A stretch of 64,000 nt of DNA from UBA4292 sp002395865 (GTDB lineage: Bacteria; Bacillota; Clostridia; Lachnospirales; Lachnospiraceae). The notes under the pieces are model-generated. The model saw nothing but the letters and a program-made list of their open reading frames with translations, was not told the DNA's origin and made no database searches. Below are positions 1 through 9,100 of the stretch, in pieces (the stretch's first letter is position 1; every line of letters starts with the position of its first letter). The DNA lies in NCBI GenBank assembly GCA_946533395.1, contig CAMNBU010000002.1, forward strand, positions 41,036 to 105,035, given 5' to 3'. Position numbers and translations under genes: made by a program.

Positions 1-616
1 AAACGATGCCCCCTATTACCGCGCAGGCCATGACTATCAAAAGCACTCCGAATACGGGGTAAAGCTTTCCTATCAGCTTGTCGATCGGAAGCAGGGTTGC
101 AAGAAGGTAGTAAACGATTATCACGACCGTCCAAAACCTTGCGTCCATAAAACCCGGAATGAGCTTTGCGATAAGCCCGGCCGGGCTCGTGACAAATACA
201 GTGCCGCAAAGGATCAGAAGCACTACCGAAAACAGGTTCATAAAAACATTTGCGGCTTTTCCGAGATATATGCCCGAAAGCTCCGCTATAGACGCCCCGT
301 CATGCCTCATGCTGACCATGCCGCACATAAAGTCGTGTACAGCGCCGCCGAAGATTGCGCCGAAGATTATCCACAGAAAGACCACCGGTCCGAACACCGC
401 GCCCATAAGCGCGCCGAATATCGGACCCGTCCCCGCGATATTCAAAAGCTGGATAAGAAAAGCCTTCCATGTCCTGATCGGGACAAAATCCACGCCGTCT
501 TTCTTCCTGAATGCCGGTGTTTCCCTACCATCCGGAGCGAATGCCTTTTCGGCCACCCTGCCGTACAGCATGTAGCCGACTATCAGTATAACAAACGATA
601 TAAATAAAGAGATCAT
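1..616 (-). CDS. cstA: CstA-family carbon starvation/pyruvate transporter, N-terminal part (cut by window edge)
   Basis: The reading frame starts at the ATG at 616 and runs off the left edge, giving about 205 residues. The visible part is very hydrophobic with several membrane segments. It carries CstA-like stretches: DGVDFVPIRTWKAF near residue 45, AGTGPIFGALMGA near 65, and GGAVHDFMCGMVSMRHDG near 95. CstA proteins are inner-membrane transporters for peptides or pyruvate. The ATG overlaps the TGA of the solute-binding gene (ATGA), with GGGAGG just upstream, so it is translationally coupled to the sugar importer operon. This linkage suggests co-expression under carbon limitation (inference). 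The 3' end is not visible. Confidence 0.85.
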   Translation of the reverse strand, partial: MISLFISFVILIVGYMLYGRVAEKAFAPDGRETPAFRKKDGVDFVPIRTWKAFLIQLLNIAGTGPIFGALMGAVFGPVVFLWIIFGAIFGGAVHDFMCGMVSMRHDGASIAELSGIYLGKAANVFMNLFSVVLLILCGTVFVTSPAGLIAKLIPGFMDARFWTVVIIVYYLLATLLPIDKLIGKLYPVFGVLLIVMACAVIGGIV

Positions 617-2286
617 ATGCTGCCTCCCTTGTTGTTTTTCTCGCGGACGGTCTTCACATATCTGTATACGGCGAAGCCTATGATGCCGGCCCATGCGATA
701 CATAAAAGAGTGATGAGTATCACGGAACTGTTCGGAAGGGGACCCTCCACCGCGGCGAGCCTTGCGGCCTCCTCCGCGTCCTGAGCGCTTACATTGCCCT
801 CCTCTGTATCAGTGGCGTCGGGAAGCTTAACTATCCTTATCTGGTCGAGCTTGTAGAGCGATGTGACATTTGCAAAGAGGGTCTTGAAATACTCCTCATC
901 GATGGTTTTCTTTCGCCTGGTATCCTTCGTGACGCTCTCTATAAGCTCTCCCGCGGCGTCGCGCAGCGATGCGGAGCCGTTGAATACGGGAGTCACGAAT
1001 GTATTGGCTGTGTTGTCGAGAAGAAGCTTCGCCGCCTCTATCTTCACGTGGTAGTACAGGTCATTGTCCTCTCCGCACCTTGCGAGGTAGTCCTTATAGG
1101 TATCGGTCTGTCTGGCCTTGGTCGTCACGGGGACGTAGCCCTCGGTCTGCGAATATGCGATCTGCACCTCGTTCGTCAGCATGAACTGCATGAACAGCCA
1201 TGAAGCGATCACCTCATCATGATCCTCCCTGTTGAAGATGCACATGGAAGGTCCCTGTGAGATCATCTTCGGGTCATCCACATTAAACTGCGGGACAGCC
1301 ATGACCTGAGTCTCAAAATCCACTACCGCTCCCTCGTGGATATCCATAAGAGGAGCGTCCGATCCCAGCCATGAAGCGCCCGCCGTCGAGTCGATGGCGA
1401 AAAGGCATTGCCCCGCGTTGAAGAAGTTGCCGGGGTAGCTGGATATCTTAAATGTTGAAAAGGAACGCGATTTGGCGTGGACAGACACCTCTTTCAGTAT
1501 ATTCTTTGTGTCGTCATTGAATATCTGTACCGAGCCGTCAGGCTGCGAGTATCCCGCGCCCAGCTGCTTTAGCATCGTGATCATCATATTGTCGGTGGAC
1601 TTGTAGATGAAGGGTATCATGACGTTCTGACCGTTCACCTTGAAGTTGCCGTCGGCACCCTTCTCCATCGCCGCCTCTGATACCTCCCACACGAAATCCC
1701 ATGTGAGCGTCTCGGGGATGGTGTAGCCCATCTTCTCTATGTAGGTCTTGTTGATATAGCAGGCTTCCGTGGAGCGCATATACGGCAAGGCATAGCACAC
1801 GCCCCCTATCCTGCACTCCTCCAGATACTCCGGCACGATCTCCTCCTTCGTTGGGCTGTCGAACTTCACCTTCGCCCCGCCGAGACCGTAGTTCTTGTCC
1901 TTCATGAGCTCGTCCAGATTCACGACGATATTCTGTCCTGTCATGTAGGTCGCGATATGGTCCGGATAGGTTATGCACACATTCGGAGTGGTTCCTGTCG
2001 CGATATTCGTTATGACATCGTTGTAGATCTTGCCGTAATCGGTGTAGAGTCTGATATTGACATCGATATTCGGGTAGAGCTTCTCGAAATCCTCCACCGC
2101 CTTGTTGTAGATATTCGTCTGGGTCTTGTTCGTATCGTTCTTCGCCCAGAAGGTTATCTCGTATTTCTTAGTCTCGTCGAATGCGTACTCATCCTCCAGC
2201 ACCACATCCGTGAACTGCTTCTCGGCGCCGTGGCATCCGGTCAGGGCAAACAGAGCCGAAGCGGCAAGCAAAAGAGCCTTTTTCAT
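613..2286 (-). CDS. Sugar ABC transporter solute-binding lipoprotein with a C-terminal membrane helix
   Basis: A 557-residue family 1 extracellular solute-binding protein. I chose the ATG at 2286 because GGAGGTACAAAGGG precedes it and a lipoprotein signal follows at once (MKKALLLAASALFALTGC). The body resembles CUT1 binding proteins, with VDEL/TYPDH-type and FMLTNEVQ stretches. Unusually, the C-terminus adds a hydrophobic helix (about residues 520-540, SSVILITLLCIAWAGI) followed by basic residues. The protein would therefore be anchored at both ends, by lipid and by helix. It lies last among the importer genes, overlapping the upstream permease by four bases and the downstream cstA by four. 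The substrate is probably an oligosaccharide, but this cannot be read from the sequence. Confidence 0.9.
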   Translation of the reverse strand: MKKALLLAASALFALTGCHGAEKQFTDVVLEDEYAFDETKKYEITFWAKNDTNKTQTNIYNKAVEDFEKLYPNIDVNIRLYTDYGKIYNDVITNIATGTTPNVCITYPDHIATYMTGQNIVVNLDELMKDKNYGLGGAKVKFDSPTKEEIVPEYLEECRIGGVCYALPYMRSTEACYINKTYIEKMGYTIPETLTWDFVWEVSEAAMEKGADGNFKVNGQNVMIPFIYKSTDNMMITMLKQLGAGYSQPDGSVQIFNDDTKNILKEVSVHAKSRSFSTFKISSYPGNFFNAGQCLFAIDSTAGASWLGSDAPLMDIHEGAVVDFETQVMAVPQFNVDDPKMISQGPSMCIFNREDHDEVIASWLFMQFMLTNEVQIAYSQTEGYVPVTTKARQTDTYKDYLARCGEDNDLYYHVKIEAAKLLLDNTANTFVTPVFNGSASLRDAAGELIESVTKDTRRKKTIDEEYFKTLFANVTSLYKLDQIRIVKLPDATDTEEGNVSAQDAEEAARLAAVEGPLPNSSVILITLLCIAWAGIIGFAVYRYVKTVREKNNKGGSI

Positions 2287-3116
2287 CCCTTTGTACCTCC
2301 TCTCGACACTCCCGCCATTATCTTGTTCCTGAACACAAGGAAAAGCACGATAAGGGGTACGGAAATGATAACGACAGCCGCCATCATCGCGGGTATGTTC
2401 TCGCGTCCGAAGCCATTCTCCCGTATCTCCTGGATACCGTTTGACACGAGGAAATAGTTCTGATCGTCCGTGATGAGTCGAGGCCACACATACGAGTTCC
2501 AGCACTCGATGACCTTGAGGATTATTATGGTCACTATGGTGGGCTGCGATATGGGTATCATCACACGGAACAGGTACTTTATATCGCTTGTTCCGTCGAC
2601 TTTCGCCGCCTTATATAATTCCTCCGGTATCTGCTCAAAATTTTCCTTAAGAAGGTAAATATAGAACACAGAGGTTATGGAAGGCAGTATCAGTCCGGCA
2701 AACGTATTGCGCAGATTCAGCTCCGTGATGGTCACAAAATTCGTTATGACCACGAGCTCGTTCGGTATCATCATAAGAGACAGAAAGAGCGCGAAGATCA
2801 CGTTCTTGCCCTTGAAGTTAAGTCTCGAAAAGGCGAAAGCCGCAAATACTATCACTATCATCATCAGGGCGGTCGTTACCACCGTGAATATGAGTGTGTT
2901 CAGGAAATAGTTTCCGAGAGGTACCGCGGAGAATGCCTCCGTATAGTTGTCAAAGGTCGGATTCGTCGCTATGAATCTCGGTATGTTCTCCGAATTGTAG
3001 GAGCCGTAGCTCTTAAAAGAAGTCAGAACCATCCAGTAGAAGGGGAACAGCACGATGACTGCCCAGATGCCGAGGAAGGTGTAGAGGAGAACATTTTTAA
3101 CAGTGTTTTTCTTCAT
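2283..3116 (-). CDS. Sugar ABC transporter permease, MalG type
   Basis: A 277-residue inner-membrane permease with about six membrane segments. The EAA loop that contacts the ATPase is visible near residues 170-190 (EELYKAAKVDGTSDIKYL), followed by VMIPISQPTI. The N-terminus has the usual WMVLTSFKS stretch of MalG/CUT1 permeases. Its stop codon overlaps the start of the solute-binding gene, and the MalF-type permease lies 10 bases upstream. It would form the translocation channel with that partner. Assignment to CUT1 is firm; the sugar is unknown. Confidence 0.93.
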   Translation of the reverse strand: MKKNTVKNVLLYTFLGIWAVIVLFPFYWMVLTSFKSYGSYNSENIPRFIATNPTFDNYTEAFSAVPLGNYFLNTLIFTVVTTALMMIVIVFAAFAFSRLNFKGKNVIFALFLSLMMIPNELVVITNFVTITELNLRNTFAGLILPSITSVFYIYLLKENFEQIPEELYKAAKVDGTSDIKYLFRVMIPISQPTIVTIIILKVIECWNSYVWPRLITDDQNYFLVSNGIQEIRENGFGRENIPAMMAAVVIISVPLIVLFLVFRNKIMAGVSRGGTKG

Positions 3117-3126
3117 GTCCGCCCCC

Positions 3127-4050
3127 TTATATCTTTACCTTGGTCTTCGAGCTGGCCATCAGGTTCACGCATGTGATGGTAAATACTATCGCGAACAGTA
3201 TGAGCGCCGCGGCCGATGCGTACGAAGGATAACCGCCGCTGTCACCATAGAGCATATCGTAGATATAACCCACGAGTGTGTTCATTCCGGCAGCGTTCAG
3301 ATTCGTTCCGAACAGAGCCACCACATCTGAGTAGGCCTTGAACGCGCCTATAAAGCCGGTGATCACCAGATAGAATATCATGGGGCTTATCATCGGCAGA
3401 GTGATCTTACAGAACATGCGCAGCGATCCCGTGCCGTCGACTCTCGCCGCGCGATAGTACACGGGATTCACGCTGGCCAGGGCGCTGGTCAGTATCAGTA
3501 TCTTGAACGGAAGCACCACCCAGATGGTATATACAGACATCATGAGCATCTTCGCCCAGTAGGGTCCGTCAATGAAATCGATGGACTCTCCACCGAAGAA
3601 ATTTATGATAAGATTTATCATTCCGTCGGTATAAGCCGTCTTTTTAAACAGTACCATAAATACAAGTCCGACCGCCAGCGTGTTGGTCACATAAGGCAGA
3701 AAGTATATCGTCTGGAACATGTTTCGCAGAGGCTTTATGTGGGACAGGCCGAGCGATATCAGAAGCGCCAGTCCGGTGGAGAGCGGCACCGTTATAATGA
3801 CCAGTATGAATGTGTTTTTAAGAGCCTGCCCGAAATAGGGATCGCGCAGCACGTAAGCGAAATTATACGTGCCCACGCCGTAGCGCGTCTGGGACGCGAA
3901 ATTATAGCTCTCCTCAAACGAATATATGAACACGTCGATGAGGGGATAGACCATAAAGGCTCCCAGAAGTATCAGCGCCGGCAAAAGATAGAGCATACCT
4001 TTCAGGAACGCTCCCGCCTCCCTGCGGGCTGTTTTGTTTTTCTTTTCCAT
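3127..4050 (-). CDS. Sugar ABC transporter permease, MalF type
   Basis: A 307-residue membrane protein with a short basic cytoplasmic N-terminus and about six membrane helices. The EAA loop is visible near residues 210-235 (PVYYRAARVDGTGSLRMF, then CKITLPMISP). It is the first permease of the importer, 16 bases downstream of the ATPase gene and 10 bases before the MalG-type gene. Together they form a CUT1 carbohydrate importer (family knowledge). Confidence 0.93.
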   Translation of the reverse strand: MEKKNKTARREAGAFLKGMLYLLPALILLGAFMVYPLIDVFIYSFEESYNFASQTRYGVGTYNFAYVLRDPYFGQALKNTFILVIITVPLSTGLALLISLGLSHIKPLRNMFQTIYFLPYVTNTLAVGLVFMVLFKKTAYTDGMINLIINFFGGESIDFIDGPYWAKMLMMSVYTIWVVLPFKILILTSALASVNPVYYRAARVDGTGSLRMFCKITLPMISPMIFYLVITGFIGAFKAYSDVVALFGTNLNAAGMNTLVGYIYDMLYGDSGGYPSYASAAALILFAIVFTITCVNLMASSKTKVKI

Positions 4051-4066
4051 ATGTGTCAGGACCCTT

Positions 4067-5158
4067 CTAAAACCTTATCCTCTCCTCCGTCTTCACATCA
4101 AACAGATGCACCTTCGAAGGACGCAGCTCAAACCTCACGACATCCGTCGGACACGACTTTGCGTCCTCGGCGTCCACTATGGAGCGTATGGTCACATTCT
4201 CGCAGGCGGGATGCGTGCTCACGATGCTCGTATCCCTTCCCATGACCTCCACCGACTTCAGCTTACAGGAAAACGGGCCCTTGTCGCTTAAGATAAAGCC
4301 CTCAGGCCTGATACCGACATATACCTCGCCGTCGTCCGCCTTCACATCCATCACGGCCTCATCACCGATGTACAGCCTGCCATTCTTCACATTCCCCTTG
4401 AAAATGTTTATGGGAGGGGTGCCGAGGAACTTCGCCACGAACATATTTACCGGATCGTCATAGACCTCCTGGGGCTTGCCTATCTGGTGCACCGCGCCGT
4501 CCTTCATGACCACGATGAGGTCGGAGATGCTCATGGCCTCCTCCTGATCGTGCGTTACGAATATGGTCGTTATACCTGTCTCATGCTGTATCCTGCTGAT
4601 CTCCTCGCGTGTGGCCAGACGAAGTCTTGCGTCAAGATTTGAAAGAGGCTCGTCCAGAAGAAGAACCTTAGGCATCTTCACGAGAGCCCTGGCTATCGCA
4701 ACTCTCTGCTGCTGTCCGCCGGAGAGCTCACCGGGTCTTCTGTCCATCAGACCGTCGATCTGAACGAGCTTAGCCGCCTCGAGCGCTTTATCCTTCATCT
4801 GCTGCTTCGTGAGTTTTTCCTCACCCTTAAGGTTGCCCAGGGGGAACATGATATTCTGCTCCACACTAAGGTGCGGATAGAGCGCATAGCTCTGAAATAC
4901 CAGACCCACGCCCCTCTTCTCCGGAGGCAGATCGGTGACATCGGTATCGCCGAAGTACACTCTGCCCTCTGTCGGCATCTCGAGACCGCTTATGAGGTTG
5001 AGCGTAGTGCTCTTGCCGCATCCTGAGGGTCCCAAAAGGCCTATGAGCTTGCCGTCCGGTATCTCGAAATTGAAATCATTTACCGCGATCACGTCTTCCT
5101 TGATCTTTTTGTTTCTGTTGGGAAATCTCTTGGTCAGATGTTCAAGTACTACTTTCAT
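4067..5158 (-). CDS. Sugar ABC transporter ATP-binding protein, MalK/UgpC/MsmX type
   Basis: A 363-residue ATPase. The Walker A motif GPSGCGKST lies near residue 45, the signature LSGGQQQRVAIARAL near 145 and Walker B VLLLDEPLSNLD near 165. From about residue 240 there is a C-terminal TOBE-like regulatory domain (VGIRPEGF), typical of MalK-type subunits. The start ATG overlaps the end of the DUF2304 gene by 17 bases, with GTGGAG upstream. Such ATPases often serve several importers. The two permeases and the binding protein follow directly. Confidence 0.95.
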   Translation of the reverse strand: MKVVLEHLTKRFPNRNKKIKEDVIAVNDFNFEIPDGKLIGLLGPSGCGKSTTLNLISGLEMPTEGRVYFGDTDVTDLPPEKRGVGLVFQSYALYPHLSVEQNIMFPLGNLKGEEKLTKQQMKDKALEAAKLVQIDGLMDRRPGELSGGQQQRVAIARALVKMPKVLLLDEPLSNLDARLRLATREEISRIQHETGITTIFVTHDQEEAMSISDLIVVMKDGAVHQIGKPQEVYDDPVNMFVAKFLGTPPINIFKGNVKNGRLYIGDEAVMDVKADDGEVYVGIRPEGFILSDKGPFSCKLKSVEVMGRDTSIVSTHPACENVTIRSIVDAEDAKSCPTDVVRFELRPSKVHLFDVKTEERIRF

Positions 5159-5489
5159 GTTCTTCGTTCTCCACTATAGCCACATGTCCCGCGAGTCTTC
5201 TGAGCTTGTCCTCAAGCTTGGAGATGCGCAGAGTCATAAGAAAATTCCTGACGATCAGAAGAAAGATCATCAGAAGATACACGAGATTTACAGGGCTCTC
5301 GACACCCGCCAGATCCGCAGCCCACTCAGGTATCTGTGGGAAGACAGCAAATAGAATCAGTATGAATGACATAAAGATCCAGAACATGCTGTCATTTATC
5401 TGAAGTCTGCTCTTTTTCAGGCTTCTGCCTATGTATATCGTCATCAGAAAAGCTGCGATCAGCAGAAGCACACGCATTGTTGGTGACAT
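5142..5489 (-). CDS. DUF2304 family small membrane protein
   Basis: A 115-residue protein with about three membrane helices (residues 5-22, 35-52 and 65-85). A charged, possibly coiled-coil tail follows (SKLEDKLRRLAGH). The start ATG is preceded by CAGGAGGATATT. DUF2304 proteins are commonly found beside GT2 polyprenyl-phosphate sugar transferases, which is the case here: a GT2 gene lies 21 bases upstream. It may act as the membrane partner of that enzyme (inference from neighbourhood). Confidence 0.82.
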   Translation of the reverse strand: MSPTMRVLLLIAAFLMTIYIGRSLKKSRLQINDSMFWIFMSFILILFAVFPQIPEWAADLAGVESPVNLVYLLMIFLLIVRNFLMTLRISKLEDKLRRLAGHVAIVENEEHESST

Positions 5490-5510
5490 AATATCCTCCT
5501 GTCTGGATCC

Positions 5511-6221
5511 TTACCTGAACCACTGTGCGATAAGTATCGATGAACATATGTTGAACATGTATTTCGCGCTCGAGAACACGTTCAGGTAGCTCTCTCCGGC
5601 CACCCTCTCTCTCATCGTGACCTGGCACTCGCCTATCCTGGCCCCCTTCCTGAGAAGGTATGCCACCGTATCCGGCTCCGGCCCCATATTCATACGCTTT
5701 CCGAAGCTCTCGATCATCTTCCTGTCGTATAGCCTCATGCCGCTGGTGGGGTCCTTCACGCGAACGCCCGTGGTCAGCTTTATGCAGGCGCTGATTATGT
5801 TCGAGCCGAACATCCTCATGCCGCCGGGCTTCTTCTGTGTGACAAATCTTGAGCCAATGCATATATTCAGGTTCTGTTCCTTGGCCATTTTATACATATC
5901 CGGCAGATAGTGGACATCGTGCTGTCCGTCGCCGTCATACTGTACCGCGTAGTCGTAGCCATGTCTGAGGGCGTATTCCATACCGGTCGCAAATGCTCCG
6001 GCCAGTCCCAGATTTACCGCCAGATCCACGAAATTATATCCATTCTCGGTGCATATCCTTGCGGTGTCGTCCGCGGAGCCGTCATTTATGATCACATAAT
6101 CCACAGTGGGCGAACTCTCATCTAAGTTTTTTCTGAACTCGAGTATCTCCGTAACGACTCTCTCGATATTCTCCGCCTCGTTATATGCGGGTATCAAAAG
6201 AAGAACTCTGTCTTTATTCAT
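5511..6221 (-). CDS. GT2 glycosyltransferase, dolichol/undecaprenyl-phosphate sugar transferase type
   Basis: A 236-residue GT-A fold enzyme. It shows LLIPAYNEAENIERVV at residues 8-23, VIINDGSADDTARI near 45 and VQYDGDGQHDV near 95 (the DXD-like metal site). KDPTSGMRLYDR near 155 matches the DPM1-like subgroup. Such enzymes move a sugar from a nucleotide donor to a polyprenyl phosphate for wall glycans. It starts the run that continues into DUF2304 and the sugar importer. There is little membrane sequence of its own, consistent with DUF2304 as anchor (inference). Confidence 0.9.
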   Translation of the reverse strand: MNKDRVLLLIPAYNEAENIERVVTEILEFRKNLDESSPTVDYVIINDGSADDTARICTENGYNFVDLAVNLGLAGAFATGMEYALRHGYDYAVQYDGDGQHDVHYLPDMYKMAKEQNLNICIGSRFVTQKKPGGMRMFGSNIISACIKLTTGVRVKDPTSGMRLYDRKMIESFGKRMNMGPEPDTVAYLLRKGARIGECQVTMRERVAGESYLNVFSSAKYMFNICSSILIAQWFR

Positions 6222-6231
6222 ATATTAAATA

Positions 6232-7071
6232 TTACTCCTCCAGGCGGTAATGCATCTGCGCCATCACTTTTTGAATCTCAAAGCCCAAAGACTGATAGAG
6301 GCTGATCGCGCCGTCATTGCCCGCCTCAACATCCAGTGAAAAGACAGCGCACTGCGCGCGAAACATCCCGATCACATATGTGAGAAGATCACGTGCGAAA
6401 TACCTGCGTCTGTATGGCTCCTGTGTATAAACATTCGATATCTGCACGCTGCTTCCGGGACATACGATAAGCGCGCTGACCATATGTCCTGCGAACCGCC
6501 CCGCAAATATCCTCGCACCGAGGCTAAGGAGGTTTCTGATACTGACTCTTAAGTCCTCCCTGCCGTAGAAGCTCATGTACTCCTCGAACTCATCCTCACC
6601 CTTGCACTCGGTGATCGCGTAATCCTTCCTACAGCGCATAAGCCCGGCCTCATCAGCCTCCCCGGAAGCCAGTTCCATCTCAAGCCTTGCCCCGCCGAAG
6701 CTGTATCCCATGGCGTACATCGTATCTATCGTACTGACCGCTGCCGCGTTTACAAAGCTTCTGACCAGACCCTTCTGATGTCTGGCGGATGATATCTCCT
6801 GTGCCTTTTCGACTATAAGATTCACCATGCATAGGTACGCCTCCACATCCGCGTCAGGTCTCATGGCTGTGCGCAGGTCATATATATGCACATCGCCTTC
6901 CATACCCGAGTATGTCACGTAACCCGCAGCACTCACCATGCCTTCATCCACCACGACGAACGCGCTGTCGCACTCGACACCGATCCGGACCTCGAGCTCA
7001 GCGGCCAGACCCTCGTCGAACTGCGCTATCTGTTTGTTGTATTCAGTCCTGTATTCCCCGGGTCTGCTCAT
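6232..7071 (-). CDS. GNAT-family N-acetyltransferase
   Basis: A 279-residue protein with the acetyl-CoA binding region in its C-terminal half: VYTQEPYRRRYFARDLLTY near residue 225, then SLYQSLGFE near 260. The N-terminal half is less conserved and may be a second, degenerate GNAT fold. I chose the ATG at 7071 because GAGGCG precedes it, rather than the GTG nine bases earlier. The substrate is unknown. It lies between the paaK terminator and the GT2 gene. Confidence 0.75.
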   Translation of the reverse strand: MSRPGEYRTEYNKQIAQFDEGLAAELEVRIGVECDSAFVVVDEGMVSAAGYVTYSGMEGDVHIYDLRTAMRPDADVEAYLCMVNLIVEKAQEISSARHQKGLVRSFVNAAAVSTIDTMYAMGYSFGGARLEMELASGEADEAGLMRCRKDYAITECKGEDEFEEYMSFYGREDLRVSIRNLLSLGARIFAGRFAGHMVSALIVCPGSSVQISNVYTQEPYRRRYFARDLLTYVIGMFRAQCAVFSLDVEAGNDGAISLYQSLGFEIQKVMAQMHYRLEE

Positions 7072-7097
7072 AGTTTGCACCGCCTCAGTCGTTTCTT

Positions 7098-7130
7098 AAA
7101 AAAGAAACCCCGCGCAAAGCCCAGGGTCTC
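7098..7130 (-). terminator. Rho-independent terminator after paaK
   Basis: On the minus strand a stem GAGACCC / GGGGTTTC (one G-U pair) with a 12-base loop is followed by six T. It lies 22 bases past the paaK stop codon. Confidence 0.75.
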
Positions 7131-7151
7131 ATTTATTATTTCAGCAATTCT

Positions 7152-8462
7152 TTAGCTTCTGTATAAGTTTCTTCTGTCGATGACTCTCTTTGCCTTGCCT
7201 TCGCTTCTCTCGATGGTCATGGGCTCTACGACCTGAACATCCACCTTGATACCGAGCATGTTCTTAAGGCCGGCAACTATCTTGCCCTGCGCCTTTACAA
7301 CATCGTAGGTCTCATCGGCAGCCATTGCGGGAGTCTTCTCTACCTGTACCTCGATGGAATCGCGGTTGTTCTCACGGTCAACGACTATGCGGTAGTTAGC
7401 CTGATAGCCGAGCTGCAGAAGAACCTGCTCAATCTGGGAAGGCCATACGTTAACGCCCTTGACTACCATCATGTCGTCGCTTCTTCCCATGGGCTTGTTC
7501 ATGCGCACATGGGTACGTCCGCAGGCACACTTCTCTCTCGTGAGTTTGCAAAGATCCCTTGTCCTGTATCTGATAAGAGGAAATGCCTTCTTTGTGAGAC
7601 AGGTAAATACGAGCTCTCCGACCTCTCCGTCGGGAAGCACTTCACCTGTGTCGGGATTGATGATCTCGGCTGCGAAGTAATCCTCCTGGATGTGCATTCC
7701 GTTCTGTTCCTCGCACTCGAAGCTCACACCGGGACCGGATATCTCGGTCAGTCCGTAGATATCGAACGCCTTGATACGGAGTCTGTTCTGGATATCCGCA
7801 CGCATCTCCTCCGTCCACGGCTCAGCGCCGAAGATACCGGACTTGAGATGGATGTTGTCGAGGATGCCCCTCTTCTCTATCTCCTCGGCAAGGTTCAGAG
7901 CGTACGAAGGCGTACAGCAAAGTACGGTGGAGCCCAGATCCTGCATGAACTGAAGCTGTCTCTCGGTATTCCCCGAGGACATGGGCAGCGTCATTGATCC
8001 CAGAAGATGCGACCCACCGTTGAGGCCGGGTCCGCCGGTGAACAGTCCATAGCCGTAGCATACGTGGATAACATCCTCATTGGTAGCGCCCGCTGCGACA
8101 AGCGCCCTCGCGCAGCAGTGATCCCACACACTGATATCATCCTGTGTGTAAAACGCGACCACTCTTCTTCCCGTGGTACCCGATGTAGACTGTATACGTA
8201 CGACCTCTGACTTGGGAACTCCCAGAAGTCCGAACGGGTACTGATCTCTCAGATCATCCTTCTCGATAAATGGAAGCAGATGGAGATCGTCTATGCTCTT
8301 AATATCCTCAGGCTTTACGCCTGCCGCATCCATTTTGTCGCGATAAAACTTTACGTTCCTGTAAACGTGCTGCACCTGCTCGATAATTCTTTCGCTCTGA
8401 AGCGCCCTTATCTGCTCGCGGGGCATGGTCTCTATCTCCGGTTGGAAATATCTCTGGCTCAT
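7152..8462 (-). CDS. paaK: Phenylacetate-CoA ligase family protein
   Basis: A 436-residue adenylate-forming enzyme. The ATP/AMP-binding P-loop QSTSGTTGRRVVAFYT is near residue 95, and the A5-type motif DIYGLTEISGPG near 235. A TRDLCKL stretch and a C-terminal lid domain (VKGVNVWPSQIEQVL near 335) follow. PaaK-type ligases form aryl-CoA thioesters from aryl acetates. The gene lies 70 bases downstream of iorB, so the three genes form the common IOR-PaaK unit linking aromatic amino acid breakdown to aryl-CoA formation (known association). Confidence 0.93.
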   Translation of the reverse strand: MSQRYFQPEIETMPREQIRALQSERIIEQVQHVYRNVKFYRDKMDAAGVKPEDIKSIDDLHLLPFIEKDDLRDQYPFGLLGVPKSEVVRIQSTSGTTGRRVVAFYTQDDISVWDHCCARALVAAGATNEDVIHVCYGYGLFTGGPGLNGGSHLLGSMTLPMSSGNTERQLQFMQDLGSTVLCCTPSYALNLAEEIEKRGILDNIHLKSGIFGAEPWTEEMRADIQNRLRIKAFDIYGLTEISGPGVSFECEEQNGMHIQEDYFAAEIINPDTGEVLPDGEVGELVFTCLTKKAFPLIRYRTRDLCKLTREKCACGRTHVRMNKPMGRSDDMMVVKGVNVWPSQIEQVLLQLGYQANYRIVVDRENNRDSIEVQVEKTPAMAADETYDVVKAQGKIVAGLKNMLGIKVDVQVVEPMTIERSEGKAKRVIDRRNLYRS

Positions 8463-8532
8463 TTATTTATGATCCTCTCTTTATACTATGTTGTAAAAGC
8501 GTATGCAAGCATCCGCTATGTGACCTATCCTA

Positions 8533-9099
8533 TCAGCCTCTTCCCAGCCTGAATGCAGCCAGATTAAGCTCTGTGAATTTAGCGGGAACGCAGTCCCTTA
8601 TGGCCTGCTCCCATATCTCCTCCGGGAAATCAAAGTATCTGCTGAGTCTTCCCATCAATACGATATTGACCGCCTTGATGCTACCTGCCTTTCTCGCAAG
8701 CTCGAGGCAGTCCATGGCGTCGATATCGATATCCAGCGCCTTTATCTTATCCACCAGATCCTCCGGATATACGGCCGCGCCTGTTATGACGGGCATGGGA
8801 TCGATCTGCTGGATATTCGTCACGATGCGCCCGGAGGGTCTTAAATACTCCACATACCTTGCGGCCTCAAGGAGCTCGAAGGATACTATATAATCCGCCT
8901 CGCCCTTGTCTATGATCGGCGAATACACCTTCTCTCCGAAGCGCACGTATGTCACAACGCTTCCGCCTCTCTGGCTCATGCCGTGGACCTCAGATACCTT
9001 CACGTCATATCCCTGTGTAAGAAGGAGATGTCCGAGGAGCTTGCTCGCAAGAAGCGAGCCCTGTCCGCCGACTCCCACTATCATAATGTTTGAAGTCAT
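8533..9099 (-). CDS. iorB: Indolepyruvate:ferredoxin oxidoreductase, beta (gamma-domain) subunit
   Basis: A 188-residue protein beginning MTSNIMIVGVGGQGSLLASK, the nucleotide-binding loop of the pyruvate:ferredoxin oxidoreductase gamma-type domain. EVHGMSQRGGSVVTYVRFG near residue 40 is typical of IorB. It starts one base after the iorA stop, with GGGGGAGAACTGAT as ribosome binding site. With IorA it oxidatively decarboxylates aryl pyruvates to aryl-acetyl-CoA using ferredoxin. Confidence 0.95.
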   Translation of the reverse strand: MTSNIMIVGVGGQGSLLASKLLGHLLLTQGYDVKVSEVHGMSQRGGSVVTYVRFGEKVYSPIIDKGEADYIVSFELLEAARYVEYLRPSGRIVTNIQQIDPMPVITGAAVYPEDLVDKIKALDIDIDAMDCLELARKAGSIKAVNIVLMGRLSRYFDFPEEIWEQAIRDCVPAKFTELNLAAFRLGRG

Positions 9100-9100
9100 A

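Noticed and set aside
159..575. Open frames on the plus strand over the cstA gene
   Set aside because: They are antisense to a clear membrane transporter frame with good homology.
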